From: Hyposmocoma kahamanoa
Taxonomy: Eukaryota; Arthropoda; Insecta; Lepidoptera; Cosmopterigidae
Direction: 5' to 3'
Assembly: GCF_003589595.1 (NCBI RefSeq)
Contig: NW_020654422.1
Span: 14,133,049 to 14,197,048 of the forward strand
Length of the DNA: 64,000 nt
How positions within the stretch are numbered: the stretch's first letter is position 1; each line of letters opens with the position of its first letter. The notes beneath the pieces were generated by a model. It was not told the DNA's origin. It made no database searches and worked only from the letters and a program-made list of their open reading frames with translations. Of the stretch, positions 45,799 through 56,519 are shown one piece after another. The position numbers were made by a program, and so were the translations under genes.

Positions 45799-46125
45799 TA
45801 CTTCGATCTAGCTAGATTCGAATCAACGTCTCGTAGCTAACCGTGCCAGATGCTATGCCAACTAAGCCATGGAATTAATCAATGGACCTCACAAGTATTC
45901 CCGTGTGTTTGTTGCAGAGTAGGTACCTCGCTGAGTGAAGAAAAACTTTCATAGATTTCTTACAGATGGCGCTATGGCAATTTGTTAAAAACCAAAACAA
46001 AGATTTGCAACAGACACACGGAAAAATTCGTGAGTTCCGTTGATTCGTTCCGTGGCTTAGTTGGCTTAGCGTCTGACACGGTTTGCTAGGAGACGTTGGT
46101 TCGAATCCAACCTTATCGAAGTGAG
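45799..46125. mobile_element. Fold-back element with two opposing tRNA-like heads (family S3), copy 2, most complete
   Basis: Arms of about 115 bases (45801-45917 and 46007-46121) are inverted copies. Each contains a whole tRNA-like head. The right arm has A-box TGGCTTAGTTGG and B-box GGTTCGAATCC; the left has the same boxes with small changes. Outward of the core, both arms share a GGACCTCACAAGTATTCC / CACACGG segment. The central ~90 bases (AACTTTCATAGATTTCTTAC, AGATGGCGCTATGGCA, ACCAAAACAAAGATT) recur in the 56.5 kb copy. The heads would transcribe toward the outside. Confidence 0.8.
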
Positions 46126-46414
46126 TCTTTTCTAGGTCTTTCGATGGTTTAAAAAGGTTCTTGTGCAATACATATAACAATTTTTTTTTATTAAATAAAA
46201 TGTACTACTCATATTCAAAGGTTGTACCAAACATGCTAGTTATGGGTACAATTAATTAAATTCTTATTAGCAACTGTATAATTAGTATTATCATTTTCCA
46301 TTAATTATAACGTACAATTAGGTAATTATTAAAATTACATTGCTTTGTACAGTGCGACGCATTGATTTAAATTTTCAAGATTTTCATTATTTGATTTCAA
46401 AATTGGGACTTAGC

Positions 46415-46587
46415 GTCGTATTCCAAGACTCTACTCAATGGTCAAATCAGGATTTGAGCAGACTTCTGTATGATTTCAAGCACTGGAAATACGACCCTAA
46501 TGGCCAAGGACTTGAGTATGATTTTCAGTGCTCACTGCAATACTCAAGTCCTGACTTGAGTATTGAGTAGAGTTCTAGAATACGACC
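46415..46587. repeat. Fold-back repeat with about 50-bp arms
   Basis: GTCGTATTCCAAGACTCTAC then TCAATGGTCAAATCAGG (left) pairs with the inverse of CCTGACTTGAGTATTGAG then TAGAGTTCTAGAATACGAC (right). The 76-codon plus frame across it is an accident of the repeat. TTGAGTA motifs recur inside the centre. Confidence 0.75.
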
Positions 46588-47049
46588 CTTACTCACTAGA
46601 CCTATCGGTCGGTACACAATACTCAAGACATCCGATGAGTTTTCGAACGAACCTTTTCTACATACGTTTTGATTATAGTGACCCTCCCTATCAAACTCTT
46701 AGTTATGCGGTAAGGGCACTATAACTTGTGCGCACACAGGAATCTTATAAGTTCAGGTTCTGACCCCAGATCTGTCAGTGTACAGTGTTGTCACAGACCA
46801 TTGTCACTGTCTGTATCCGGTTCTCCAGAGGCTAGTGCCTCGGGTCAGCCGCTCCGGGTACCCTCCTTATTTTCCAGATAGGTACCGGAGCCGTAGGCAC
46901 GCTCACTTCTCATTGCGCATTGCACATCTAGTGGTTGCCTCCGCTAATTGTGTTGATATAGCAACAAATAACATACGTTTTATACATGACTAAGTCCCGG
47001 TTTTGGAATCAAATGATACGATACATGATTTGCAATAGTCTGAAGTACG
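46588..47049. other. No recognised feature
   Basis: A patch near 46740-46960 is less AT-rich than its surroundings and has an open 71-codon frame without a domain. Confidence 0.35.
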
Positions 47050-47556
47050 CGCTAGCTGTGACTAGAAAATATATTTTCAGAATCGATGAATTCAGAATTG
47101 TCATCATTGCATAATGTCTTCATTTGTAATCAAGAGCCCTAAAAAGAGGGTTAGTTGGATCATAATGCATAAGGCTCAATTACATCGATTGGAACCGATT
47201 TTTTTAAACGAAATTGCACCTAGCGCAATGAACTTAAGTCAATTGTGTAACGTATAAACTAGATATAATAAAGTAGTTGCGGAAATTCCCGAAACTGCGC
47301 AAGAATTTTCCCGAAGGCGTGCGATCTGTTTCTTGGTTCGTATCTAGTACGTTACACAATTGACATAAAGTGCATTATGCTATATGGTTACAAAAACTCG
47401 CTGCTGAGCAACGTAAATTAGCTTTATGGATCATCATTCAACGAACCCTCTTTTTAGAGCGCTTGACTACATAAAGCCATTGTGCAATGATGACAATTAT
47501 GAAATTTTCTTTGGCTCTGAAAAAGTAACTTCTAGTCTCTGCTGGTATGTACATTG
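47050..47556. mobile_element. Long-TIR element, about 510 bp with arms of about 220 bp
   Basis: The left arm (to about 47270) and right arm (from about 47335) align as inverted copies along their full length: GTGACTAGAA, AATTGTCATCATTGCATAAT, CTAAAAAGAGGGTT, and GTCAATTGTGTAACGTA near the centre. The 65-base centre is unique (GGAAATTCCCGAAACTGCGC). No coding capacity. Long arms with a tiny centre fit a fold-back or Mutator-like non-autonomous element; the superfamily is undetermined. Confidence 0.8.
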
Positions 47557-47654
47557 AAAGCATTACGAAGCATCTATGTATGTATATAATAGTGTAGTGT
47601 AATGACTGAGAGTTGAGCCTAAAGAATATACTAAGATAGTACTAATTAAATTTA

Positions 47655-47818
47655 TTCATATCAGCGCTTGAAAGGCGAAATGGGATGAGCGACACTTTTA
47701 GGTCATATAGAGTTATTTATACCGTTGAAATTAGAATCATTAGCAGATTTCGACGGTATATACAACTGAATATGAGCAAAAGTGTCGCTTATCCCATTTT
47801 GCCTTTCAAGTGTGGATA
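47655..47818. repeat. Hairpin of about 165 nt with 70-75 bp stem
   Basis: CTTGAAAGGCGAAATGGGAT, GAGCGACACTTTT, and TTTATACCGTTGAAATT on the left pair with the inverse of GATTTCGACGGTATATACAA, AAAAGTGTCGCTTATCCC and ATTTTGCCTTTCAAG on the right, around a loop of about 15 bases. Either a MITE or a precursor-like hairpin. Confidence 0.85.
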
Positions 47819-49919
47819 TTGTACAGATAAAGCAGGATTTGTGGTGGCAGCCAAGATATTGTAGGTTATTAATAACAAGGTTATTGATATTATTTTCTCA
47901 TAGGAGGTGTCCAATTATCGTTTCTAGTTTATCTATCTTTAATATTATTACGGTTCACACCATATTACAGTCCACTCCACTTTGACACTGTAATAAATCA
48001 ACTTTCAAGTTTCTACCTAATCTTAATAGGACGTCGCGAGATACCGTGGTACACGCTACAAATTTCGCACGGGTTTGTGAATTCTGCAACGTGCAATCTA
48101 ATTTTGTAGGTGATACGATCTTCAAGCGGACGGAGAAGTGGCATACACTGTTATCCATTAGTTTTATGTGTCATGGAGAGTAAAATTTGGCACACACACA
48201 TTATGTCCAACACAAATTATCTAAACTTGTAACATGGACTGATTATTGCAATAAGAGCTTTATACGCGTAACCCGAAGCTCGATTATTATACGGCCAATA
48301 AATCTTTTTACAAATTACTGCAGCATTGCGTTTATATAGATGAAAAGACCATGAAATAGCTTTGATTGGATTGGAAAATAACTTTTAAAACTTTGCTAGT
48401 TCTCTGTTTCTTCGCAGAGTTAGTAAATTACTATTTACATGTACAACAATTCTAAGTTCGTAATATCTAATATTTCATAAGTAAGCAAATCACACTTAAA
48501 ACCATCAATTCGATTAAGCATTACTACTCATTTGTAAGGCAGATTCCCCTGAGAAGAGTAGGGAACTCTATGGCTGCTCTTTGTAGCTATATAATATTTA
48601 GACACATTTATTATTTACAATAATATTATAAAATATCATATTAGAAAGAACCGAAAGAACCAAACGGGTCATTGCCTTGGGTTTTTGTCGTCCAAATAAG
48701 CAGAAGGTTTTGTTTATTCATAAAAGTTTTAAACTTCGTAGAAGGCAAATGTTGTATATTACAAAGTCCTCAAACCAATAAAGATTGGACTTGCACGGTG
48801 TAACGGCGTGTGGCTTACAAAGTTATAAAATAGGTAAGTGAAGGCAGATAAGCTACTTTGGACTCCGGAAATATTGGCGCAGACATTGAATTTTATACCT
48901 TAATGATGAGAGTAGAACTAGAATGCTTTAAGTAGAACATTGTTTTTCAGAATTTCTCAACATGGTTCTCTATATCTATATTTGCAATAAATATAGTCAA
49001 TACAATGACGACTCTATTATCGGGGGAAGCCCACTAAAAACACAATGATCGGAAATTGTTAGTCCATTCGCTGTAATGAGAAAGACAAATCATTCGACAG
49101 TAATCAATCCCAATCCAGTAGATATCCACTAAATTCGAGAGGCAGTCCAAAATCAATCCTTTTACTCGATTAAACTGTGTTTTCGTTCCCAAAATAGGAG
49201 TAATAAATAGGAGGACTATGGTATATTTTACATTTTATGGCAGGCAGTAGCGGCTGCATTTGAAATGAGTCTGGTAAATTTCTTTTGCTGTCTTCATTCG
49301 CATGAATTATTTGTTGAAATGAATGAACGAATGAACAAGCTTCAGATACGATTTAGTGTCTGTAGATAATATATTTATTTTGTCGTATTAAAACTGTGTC
49401 ATACGTATTTTTTATTCCATCTCCACTTTCAAATTAGAGTTAAACACGATATATATATATATGTTTGTAAGCCTAATAGTTGGCTCTAGTTGGACAAACA
49501 AAACATCCAATTAAATTCGAATGGTACGTTGTCCGAAAATCAATCTCGTTCTCGATAAAACTTCTCGAATGTTTGTTTGATTTGATTCGATTTCAGAGTT
49601 GCACTCTTAGCGGGGAATTAAAATGAGATTTGAAGGATTCTGGTGCAATCTAGATATTTTTGCAAAAGTATTTGCTTAAACATTGGTCTTTTAGGTTGCA
49701 TAAATCGAGTATTATCGTGAATGATGAGTTTATTCAGGAATGACAATAAGTCTGATTTTGGATATAAGCTTCAATTCCAATCGGCGATATTTGTTCGAGG
49801 CCTTGTCTTGTCAAACCTACAAATAAGCTTAAAATTGTAAGCTTACCCACATATTCGGCTCCACGCGTAAGGATGGCTACTAGAGTAGGAGCATTTTACT
49901 GTGCGGGATATTGCGGCGC
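47819..49919. other. AT-rich stretch, nothing recognised
   Basis: The longest featureless stretch beside LINE 2. A 67-codon minus frame at 47955-48158 has no domain. Confidence 0.4.
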
Positions 49920-50028
49920 TATAAACACAAAACAGTAGTGCCTTCATGACCTGTGCTAAATGTAAGCAAACTTTTGACATGTTATGTGCAAACTATAGAA
50001 TAGATATTATAAAAATCACAATAGAGTG

Positions 50029-50820
50029 CTTAATAATTATGGCGGGAAATTAGACTTAATACTGAGTGATCTTGCCCCTGACCAGGTTAACGTTTCAATT
50101 ACTTGTGACCCCCTAGTACCGATAGACGAATACCATCCCACGCTTGAACTGACTTTAAGACTGCGGTGCGGGCGTGTATCTGAGCGTCCCCTGCTCGCCT
50201 CCACACCCTTGAACTACAAGATATGTGTCGCAATTGGAACTGGCGCAAAGGGGTACTATCAAGCGCTTTACGCAGCTTTAGCCCAAATCGACTGGGCTGA
50301 TTTGTTTGAAATTCGTCATGTTGATGGTGGTGTTGAGATTTTCTATGCAAAAATATACGAGTGTTTTAATCGTTTTGTACCTGTCAGAAAACTTAACCCA
50401 CGTGATGCTCGATTCGTACACCCGAAATGGTATACTGCTGAAATTATACGTAACTTAAAATATAAATATTATCATCTGAATAAAACTAAATCTGAGGGAA
50501 AGAAATATAATAAAGAAATGTATAAATTCTATAGGTGGCATGTTAAAAAGCTAATAGATGATGCATATCAGCAGCATATAAGTAGTTTGCAAAAAAGTAT
50601 AATTGGTGAACCAGCCAAATTCTGGGTGTATGTCAAAGATAAAAGAAGGGACAGACGATGTGTTGATGTCTTTTCCTACGACGGTATGGAAGTGTCTGGA
50701 CAGGCTGCAGCGGACGCTTTCGCTCAATATTTCAGCTCAATTTTCCTATCAGACCCGCCTATCCTGGACTTTGCGGATGCCGCTCAAGCTGTCCATTCAA
50801 ACGTAGATGAGCTAGGGATA
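50029..50820 (+). pseudogene. LINE 2 ORF2: endonuclease C-terminus and linker
   Basis: Open frame of about 264 codons. Residues 9-45 (LDLILSD, CDPLVPIDEYHPTLELTL) match the end of an APE-type endonuclease, where the YHP triplet holds the conserved histidine. The linker contains HPKWYTAEIIRNLKYKYYHL and PAKFWVYVKDKRRD, typical of this group. The upstream endonuclease catalytic residues are missing. A stop follows at the VDELGI end. Confidence 0.8.
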
Positions 50821-51720
50821 TAGCTGTTATGAGTGTGAGCGGGATCGATTTGAGAGTTGCCATTAGGAGTCTAAAAACTCAATCTGCGGGGGGTCCTGAT
50901 GGTGTACCAGTATTTCTAGCGAAGGATTGTGTGTCAGCTTTCCAGACACCACTTCTTTACATCTAGAACCTCTTTATCGACTCTCTGTGTTGACTCTGCA
51001 AAATATCCGCTGTGCTGGAAGCTATCGCGTGTAACACCGGTGCCGAAAGGAGATGCTAGAGGTGGCATAACGCAATACAGGCCTATGACGGTACTTTCAG
51101 TGTTTGCAAAAATATTTGAGCCAATCCTTAATAAGCATATCAGTAGGCAAATAGATGGTTTGATGCATAACAACCAACATGGCTTTCGTAGAGCTCGATC
51201 AACCACGACTAATCTAGTGGCGTTGGTAGATTACGTATCTGCAGAAATGGATGCTGGACGGCAGGTTGGGCATACTTTGATTATAAAAAGGCATTTAACC
51301 TAGTTCACAATCGTATACTGTTGAGGAAATTGACGTTAGCAGGCTGTACGCCTAAACTTCTGCGGTTTTTTGCCAGTTACTTGGAAAATAGGCGCCAGTT
51401 CGTGAAAGTGCAGGGATTTGTGTCAGCAGAATACTATACAAGATCTGGCGTAAGTCAAGGATGTACGCTTGGCCCGACCTTATTTTTGCTAATGATGAAC
51501 GACTTGCCTTAAAACTATCCGTACTTCTCAGTGTCTTCTTTTTGCTGACGACCCTAAGCAATTCCTAGGCGTGAAAGATATCGGAGACGCAGCTGCCTTG
51601 CAAGCTGACATTGATGCGGTGTGAGAGTGGAGTTTAGCTAATCTTTGTCCAAGTTGCCCAAGACTAACAAAGTATAAATTATTTGACGCTTGTATTGATC
51701 GATTTTTTGACATTTGTGAC
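50821..51720 (+). pseudogene. LINE 2 ORF2: reverse transcriptase in three frames
   Basis: SAGGPDGVPVFLAKDC (near 50885), then after a shift RVTPVPKGDARGGITQYRPM and NNQHGFRRARSTTTNLVALV, then after another shift AYFDYKKAFNLVH (motif A) and SGVSQGCTLGPTLFLLMMND (motif B). Motif C LLFADDPKQF is intact at 51535-51564. So all catalytic aspartates remain, but at least three frame breaks separate them. Thumb-like sequence follows in further frames to about 52340. Confidence 0.82.
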
Positions 51721-52441
51721 TTAGGAGTAACTTTAGATAGTAAGTTAGACTTTCATAATCATGGATAGCAACCTGCAAACTGGCGAGTAAGGCATTAGGT
51801 TTTATTTCACGGACATCCTATGAGTTCAATGACGTGGCTGTGGCGAAGGTGTTGTATAACGCCTACGTACACAGCAAACAGAATACGTAGCTATAATTTG
51901 GGACCCTTGTGAATACAAATATTCTATTATGATTGAACGAATTCAGCGAAAACTTGCACGTTGGGTCTATAGACTGCAGTACGGGTATTACCCATAGTTG
52001 TATCCTTCGCAGTTTGTTGCGGGCATGGTGGACTTGCACACTTTGTCTCGTAGGCGAAAGATGCTTCTTCTGGCTCAATATTTATCCGCGTTCCACCATA
52101 AGGTAGATATTGACACTATGTCTAAGATTGATCTGCTAGTGTCTACGCCTACCTTGTATATCACGTATACCTTGGGGTGATGAGGGTGCAGTGGGTCCGC
52201 GGCGCCGGCCGCGGCTCTTACGCAGGCCCGTCACTCGTACGGTACATGCCGCAAACGCGCCTCCCGTTCGCATTATACGCCTGATCGGGAACATACTCAC
52301 TCAGTGTGATCGCATTGACATATTCGCTGATAGGGTTGAATATATATGTATGTAGGGAGAGTTGTAATTTTTTAGAATTAGAATAGTTTAGTAATACCAT
52401 AATTAAAAAATTCATAAATATCTGTTTATGACAAAAAGTCC

Positions 52442-52765
52442 AAAATGAAAACAGGAAAAAAGATGAAAAAAGATCCAGGACATACGAGATTGGATCACGA
52501 ACTTAAAATGGACCTAGGTGGAACATTTTCGAGACATGGTGAAGACAGATTGAGTAAAGCAATAACCGAATGGTGGCCAAGAAATAGTTATAAAAACGCG
52601 AGACGTCCTGCAGCGAGATGGGCGAACGACATCGACAAAGTTGCGGGCCATAGATGGGTGAGACTAGCACAGGATCGTGGTGAATGGCACAAACTACTGG
52701 AGGCCTATACCCAGAAGTGGGTCAACTCGGGCTATGGATGATGATGGTTATTTAAAATTAATGAT
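52442..52765 (+). pseudogene. RTE-type LINE ORF2 C-terminal fragment, open frame
   Basis: A 98-codon open frame ends the RTE ORF2: LGGTFSRHGEDRLSKAITEW, RRPAARWANDIDKVAGHRWV, RLAQDRGEWHKLLEAYTQKW. It is undamaged over its length, unlike the 10.1 and 12.6 kb copies, and belongs to a different RTE subfamily. The GATGATGG tail follows. Confidence 0.8.
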
Positions 52766-53120
52766 GTACCTAATGTTCATGACACAAGTTTAAACTTTTG
52801 TACATAAGAACAACTAGGAAGAAAATCCTATTCCCAAAAAAATATATAAAGTCCAATAATAAAGCTAATAGTTAAAATAAAAGTTCTAAATTCAGTTCAA
52901 AGTAGAGTTCAAATATGTTGAACAAAATTTAAGATTGTTAAAGGTTAACAAGCAATTTTAAGTGGCGTGTGCGAACTAAGAGTAAATTGTGCAAATTTTG
53001 CAAAACAATTAAAGTGGAATAGAGTTTAATATTGTAAATGTAGAAGTTTATTTTGTTTGTGGCAATTAAGTTTTATGAAGTAAAATGCATAAAATAACTC
53101 CAAGGATGTAATGTATCTAT
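52766..53120. other. No recognised feature
   Basis: A-rich sequence between the RTE tail and a SINE. Confidence 0.4.
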
Positions 53121-53330
53121 AATAATAATAACGCACACACTCAACATAGCCCCGCACTAGGGAAACCCTGTGTCGCGGGTGCTATGGACACACACATAGA
53201 CAACAACAAATTACACCCAAACTCACGAGAGAAATAAATGTACCATACACATATTTCTCCCAGCCTGGGAATCGGACCCAGGACCTCTGCATGGCAGTCC
53301 GGCATGGTAACCGTTCGGCCACTCAGGCAG
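53121..53330 (-). mobile_element. tRNA-derived SINE, family S1, full length
   Basis: The B-box is altered (GGTCCGATTCC). The rest of the head and body are close to family consensus. The TTATTATTATTA tail is at the left. Confidence 0.92.
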
Positions 53331-53354
53331 TTTATATTATCGGCAATGTATGTA

Positions 53355-53400
53355 AGCCGGTATTCCATGCAATACCTGGGAATTCTATACAATGTTCAAA
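53355..53400. repeat. Family H repeat, diverged
   Basis: GCCGGTATTCCATGCAATACCTGGGAATTC-like order, with changes from GGTATTCTATAGAATACC. Confidence 0.4.
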
Positions 53401-53446
53401 CTAGTCAGTTGCTGTATGAAACAAACTCTATTATACACTTAAAAAT

Positions 53447-53580
53447 AGTTTCATTTCTTATAATTGTATAAGAAATGAAACTAATTTTTTCGGATCTAAA
53501 TCCCTTAAATTTGTTTTTTTTTATCAAACAAAACATCGTTTCGGGTCCTTTACAGGTCCCATGGTCATGGCTGACTGATC
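53447..53580. mobile_element. Half copy of the 44.7 kb fold-back element, headed by a palindrome
   Basis: AGTTTCATTTCTTATA (53447-53462) and TATAAGAAATGAAACT (53467-53482) form a perfect 16-bp stem with a 4-base loop, so two element ends meet head to head. The arm then continues TTTTTTCGGATCTAAATC, CGTTTCGGGTCCTTTACAGG. The other arm is absent. Confidence 0.75.
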
Positions 53581-54404
53581 ATGGCATTACTATCGTGCCA
53601 AAATTAGCGATTAATGTTTAAAAAAGGTCCAATACTAAATACAATTACATTTTAATGCGGAACATCTGAAGTTGTTCAATTTCAATAAATCATCTCCACG
53701 GGACTAATTCTAGGTAATAATTCTCAGCTGACTCTACCCTCCATAAACTAAGGAGTTGAAGTGTAAAATGAATTTTCTAATTAAGTCCGTACAACTATTA
53801 AGTGGGAGCCGCCCCGTCCCTGTCATGCCCGAGAAATGCTAAATTAAATACTGATGGAGCCTTCTCTTAATTCTGAGACGGACCCTGAAGATGTTTGCCT
53901 TAATTTACAAACAATCGCGAAAAAGGTAAGAAGCACAAATCGTGATCAACAAAGGCGTTAATTAGGGTTCGAACGAGGAATGAATTATGTTAGTAACGTT
54001 TATCTCTAATAGGGTCTGTATTATCCTACAAGGGATAGCGTATTGGTATTTGACTCGCCTACGCACCACCACGTACCTCCTTGCTGACGGTCGTAAACAG
54101 ACAGCCAGGGACAGTACTCTCTACAACTGCATCATGTGATGTATGCGCTCGAGACAAATCCTAGACAATCCACATACACTAGAGGGTCCACTAAGATGTA
54201 TTATAACTATATTTTATTTAATTTAAAGATTTAATTTTAGTTTAAAACATAATTTAAAAAATTTTAATTTACTATTTTTTTAATTTTTTATTTATTTTTT
54301 ATTTTATTTTTATTTTCTATTTTTATTGACAAAAATTGAAAATACATAAAATGTGTTATAATAGTAAAGACAGATACAAGATTATTTTGACAATGAAAAA
54401 AAAA
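53581..54404. other. Mostly unrecognised; one weak exon-like segment
   Basis: ATG at 53854 opens 24 codons (MEPSLNSETDPEDVCLNLQT then IAKK) ending exactly at a good splice donor, AAG|GTAAGA at 53925/53926. Nothing else supports a gene. The end is a T-rich low-complexity tract (54230-54330). Confidence 0.25.
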
Positions 54405-54500
54405 ATTATAATAATAATTAATAATTGTAACAAACTATTGGAGTAATTTCACCAAAAAATAATTAAATATCATGATAGTAAAACATCATGATAGTAAAAT
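54405..54500 (+). mobile_element. Family S3 tail without head
   Basis: AATTGTAACAAACTATTGG, AGTAATTTCACC and AAATATCATGATAGTAAAAC; the ATCATGATAGTAAAA unit is repeated twice. It joins a family A copy directly. Confidence 0.65.
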
Positions 54501-54501
54501 A

Positions 54502-54793
54502 TTAGTAGCGGTAGAGCTCCTTGTGAAAGAGTTCGCCCAGGGAAGTACTACCACCTTACTTATTTCTGCCGCCAAGCAGTAATGTCAGTTCCGGTTTGGA
54601 AGGGTGCTGGTGAAATCACAGGCACACAGGACTTGTCATCTTATGTTTCAGGGTGACGGGCGCAGTGGCAGAGCCCTTAAGATTTTTACGATTTAAAACT
54701 CTGAGTGGCACTGCAACTGTTATGGACAGACGTGTCGCTTACCACCAGGCGCACGACTTGTTCGTCGCTTCACTTGGTACTATAAAAAAAATT
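54502..54793 (+). repeat. Family A repeat, reference-quality copy
   Basis: Complete from TTAGTAGCGGTAGAGCTCC to CACTTGGTACTATAAAAAAA. Lost only a short GAGCATTACTGC segment. The order of blocks used to annotate all other copies is clearest here and at 29.05 kb. Confidence 0.9.
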
Positions 54794-55563
54794 GAGATGT
54801 TCAATAAACTTAAAACAATTGTTTGAAACACCATGGTAAGGAGATCAAGGTAATGTGATTATCAGCTTTTATGTATACATTGTTGAATTTCAAACGCTTG
54901 TCATTATTTGAAGAAGATCATTTTACAGAACTAATATTTATAAAACTAGTTATTAGATTCGAACATGGCCAATTAAAAAAATAAAAATGGCGTCTGGTAG
55001 CGACGATGGAAGTCGCATTCAAGATTTAATATTGACAGGTTCCTAGTGGAGCGGGCACATGTTTGAATTTGATAAAAAAAATGGATGCATGCGATTTGAA
55101 GGGTGGATTTTTGGTGATTATAGTAAAAGTGTATTGTAAACCACTGTTTATTTCAAAAGTCAAGTCTAGCTAAAAGCTAAAGCACAAGAAAGTAGGGACA
55201 TCTTTAAGATGAAAATTACAATGTAGAATACAAGGATAGGAACCTTGTCAAGACCAAGTTACTAATGAAGCTAGGTTTAATAAAAAGGCAAACTTACAAA
55301 CTTAGCTTCGTTACCCTTTGTGGTTCATAGTTGAGGGGACTACTCAAAGTACCTGAAATGCACGAACAGTTGCCGAAGCCAGAACTTGTTGGCAATAATC
55401 TGGAGATTAAAGTTAGCTCCAGAGTAGCCGCAAGGCTGTGAAATAAATACGTTAGGCTTAGTAAATAATGAAATTTCAAGGACGTCAGCAATTGTTAGAT
55501 TAAAGGAATGTTAACATCACACACACAATTAAAGTTTCTTTAGTAAAGTTTTACACCTTCTAA
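54794..55563. other. No recognised feature
   Basis: The minus frame at 55294-55491 has no domain. Confidence 0.4.
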
Positions 55564-55852
55564 CAAAAAAGGAGTATTCTTAGTTCTCAATTTGACTGTA
55601 TTTATTTGTATATGTTATGAGATTAGTTCCACATTTTGTGAACTGATTTCGATCATTATTATTTTGTTGGAACGGAGGTACCTCAGTAGTGGTCCCTATA
55701 GTAGTAGTATTGGAAGAAAATATTCCACCTTTATGGGTGGCAAATAAGGGAATGAATCCAGTTTATTGGATTTCACTCACTTTCCATTAATCGATTTCAA
55801 TAAAACTTGGAGACTATTAATTCCACAAACTTTCGAGATCGGTTTTTTTTTA
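55564..55852 (-). mobile_element. Family T element
   Basis: Same orientation as the 30.96 kb copy: AAAAAAGGAGTATTCTTAG, TATTCCACCTTTATGGGTGG and ATCGATTTCAATAAAACTTG, then GAGATCGGTTTTTTT. Both TIRs are decayed. Confidence 0.78.
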
Positions 55853-56519
55853 TAAAAAAGTTATAATTGTGTAAAATCAAAGACATTTAAATTGTGGTTT
55901 GCAAACATCATTAAAATGTCAATATTTTAGATCATATAAACATTCGTTCATTTCAATATGGCATATCATGTTACAATATGGTAGAAATAGTATATCTTCT
56001 AAGATCTGGTACCTACATACCTTGTTCAAAGATCAAATTTCTTCATAAGTTCATTCAGCTATATTTCCTTTACCTTCCGCTAGTTAGTAGAGCCCAGAAA
56101 GGACAATGGGCTCACTCTAACTCCTATACTATAGACTCAGTAACAGAAAATGGGATTTTCAACTAATTTACATACATTGCTCAGTATCGTGAACGAGATA
56201 GACTCCCGGAGATTCTTCCAATTCACTTTTATTTCCTTAAGTTAAATTTCAAAAGTTTTATGTCTATGCAAATGTTAAGACGACTCCGTCATTTTACATC
56301 GTCGGTTAAGAATTTTTATGACCAAAGTTGGATAGGTCAGTAACGCTTGTAAAAAGGAACTCTTTTACACCGCCGCACTGTCTTTGTCCGCGTCAATACT
56401 GCTTTCACTTAACAAAACGTGTTTGTTAAAAAAATATGTCTAGAATATTTATTTTATTGAATATCATGTTTTTATTACCATGGCATTCATCTTTTTTTTG
56501 TGAAACGTATTCCAGTTTG
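55853..56519. other. No recognised feature
   Basis: The 62-codon frame at 55978-56166 has no domain. Confidence 0.4.

Larger units (their letters stand above)
49920..52420 (+). mobile_element. Jockey-superfamily LINE (LINE 2), internally deleted and broken
   Basis: From left to right it has a possible ORF1 zinc-finger start (MTCAKCKQTFDMLCANY near 49949), then after a deletion the end of the endonuclease, a linker, most of the reverse transcriptase in several frames, and a C-terminal region (PRRRPRLLRRPVTR, NILTQCDRIDIFADRVEYI near 52200-52340). The likely 3' end is near 52410. I see no target duplication. Confidence 0.75.

Noticed and set aside
46340..46570. 76-codon frame as a gene
   Set aside because: It lies across an inverted repeat that explains its open reading.
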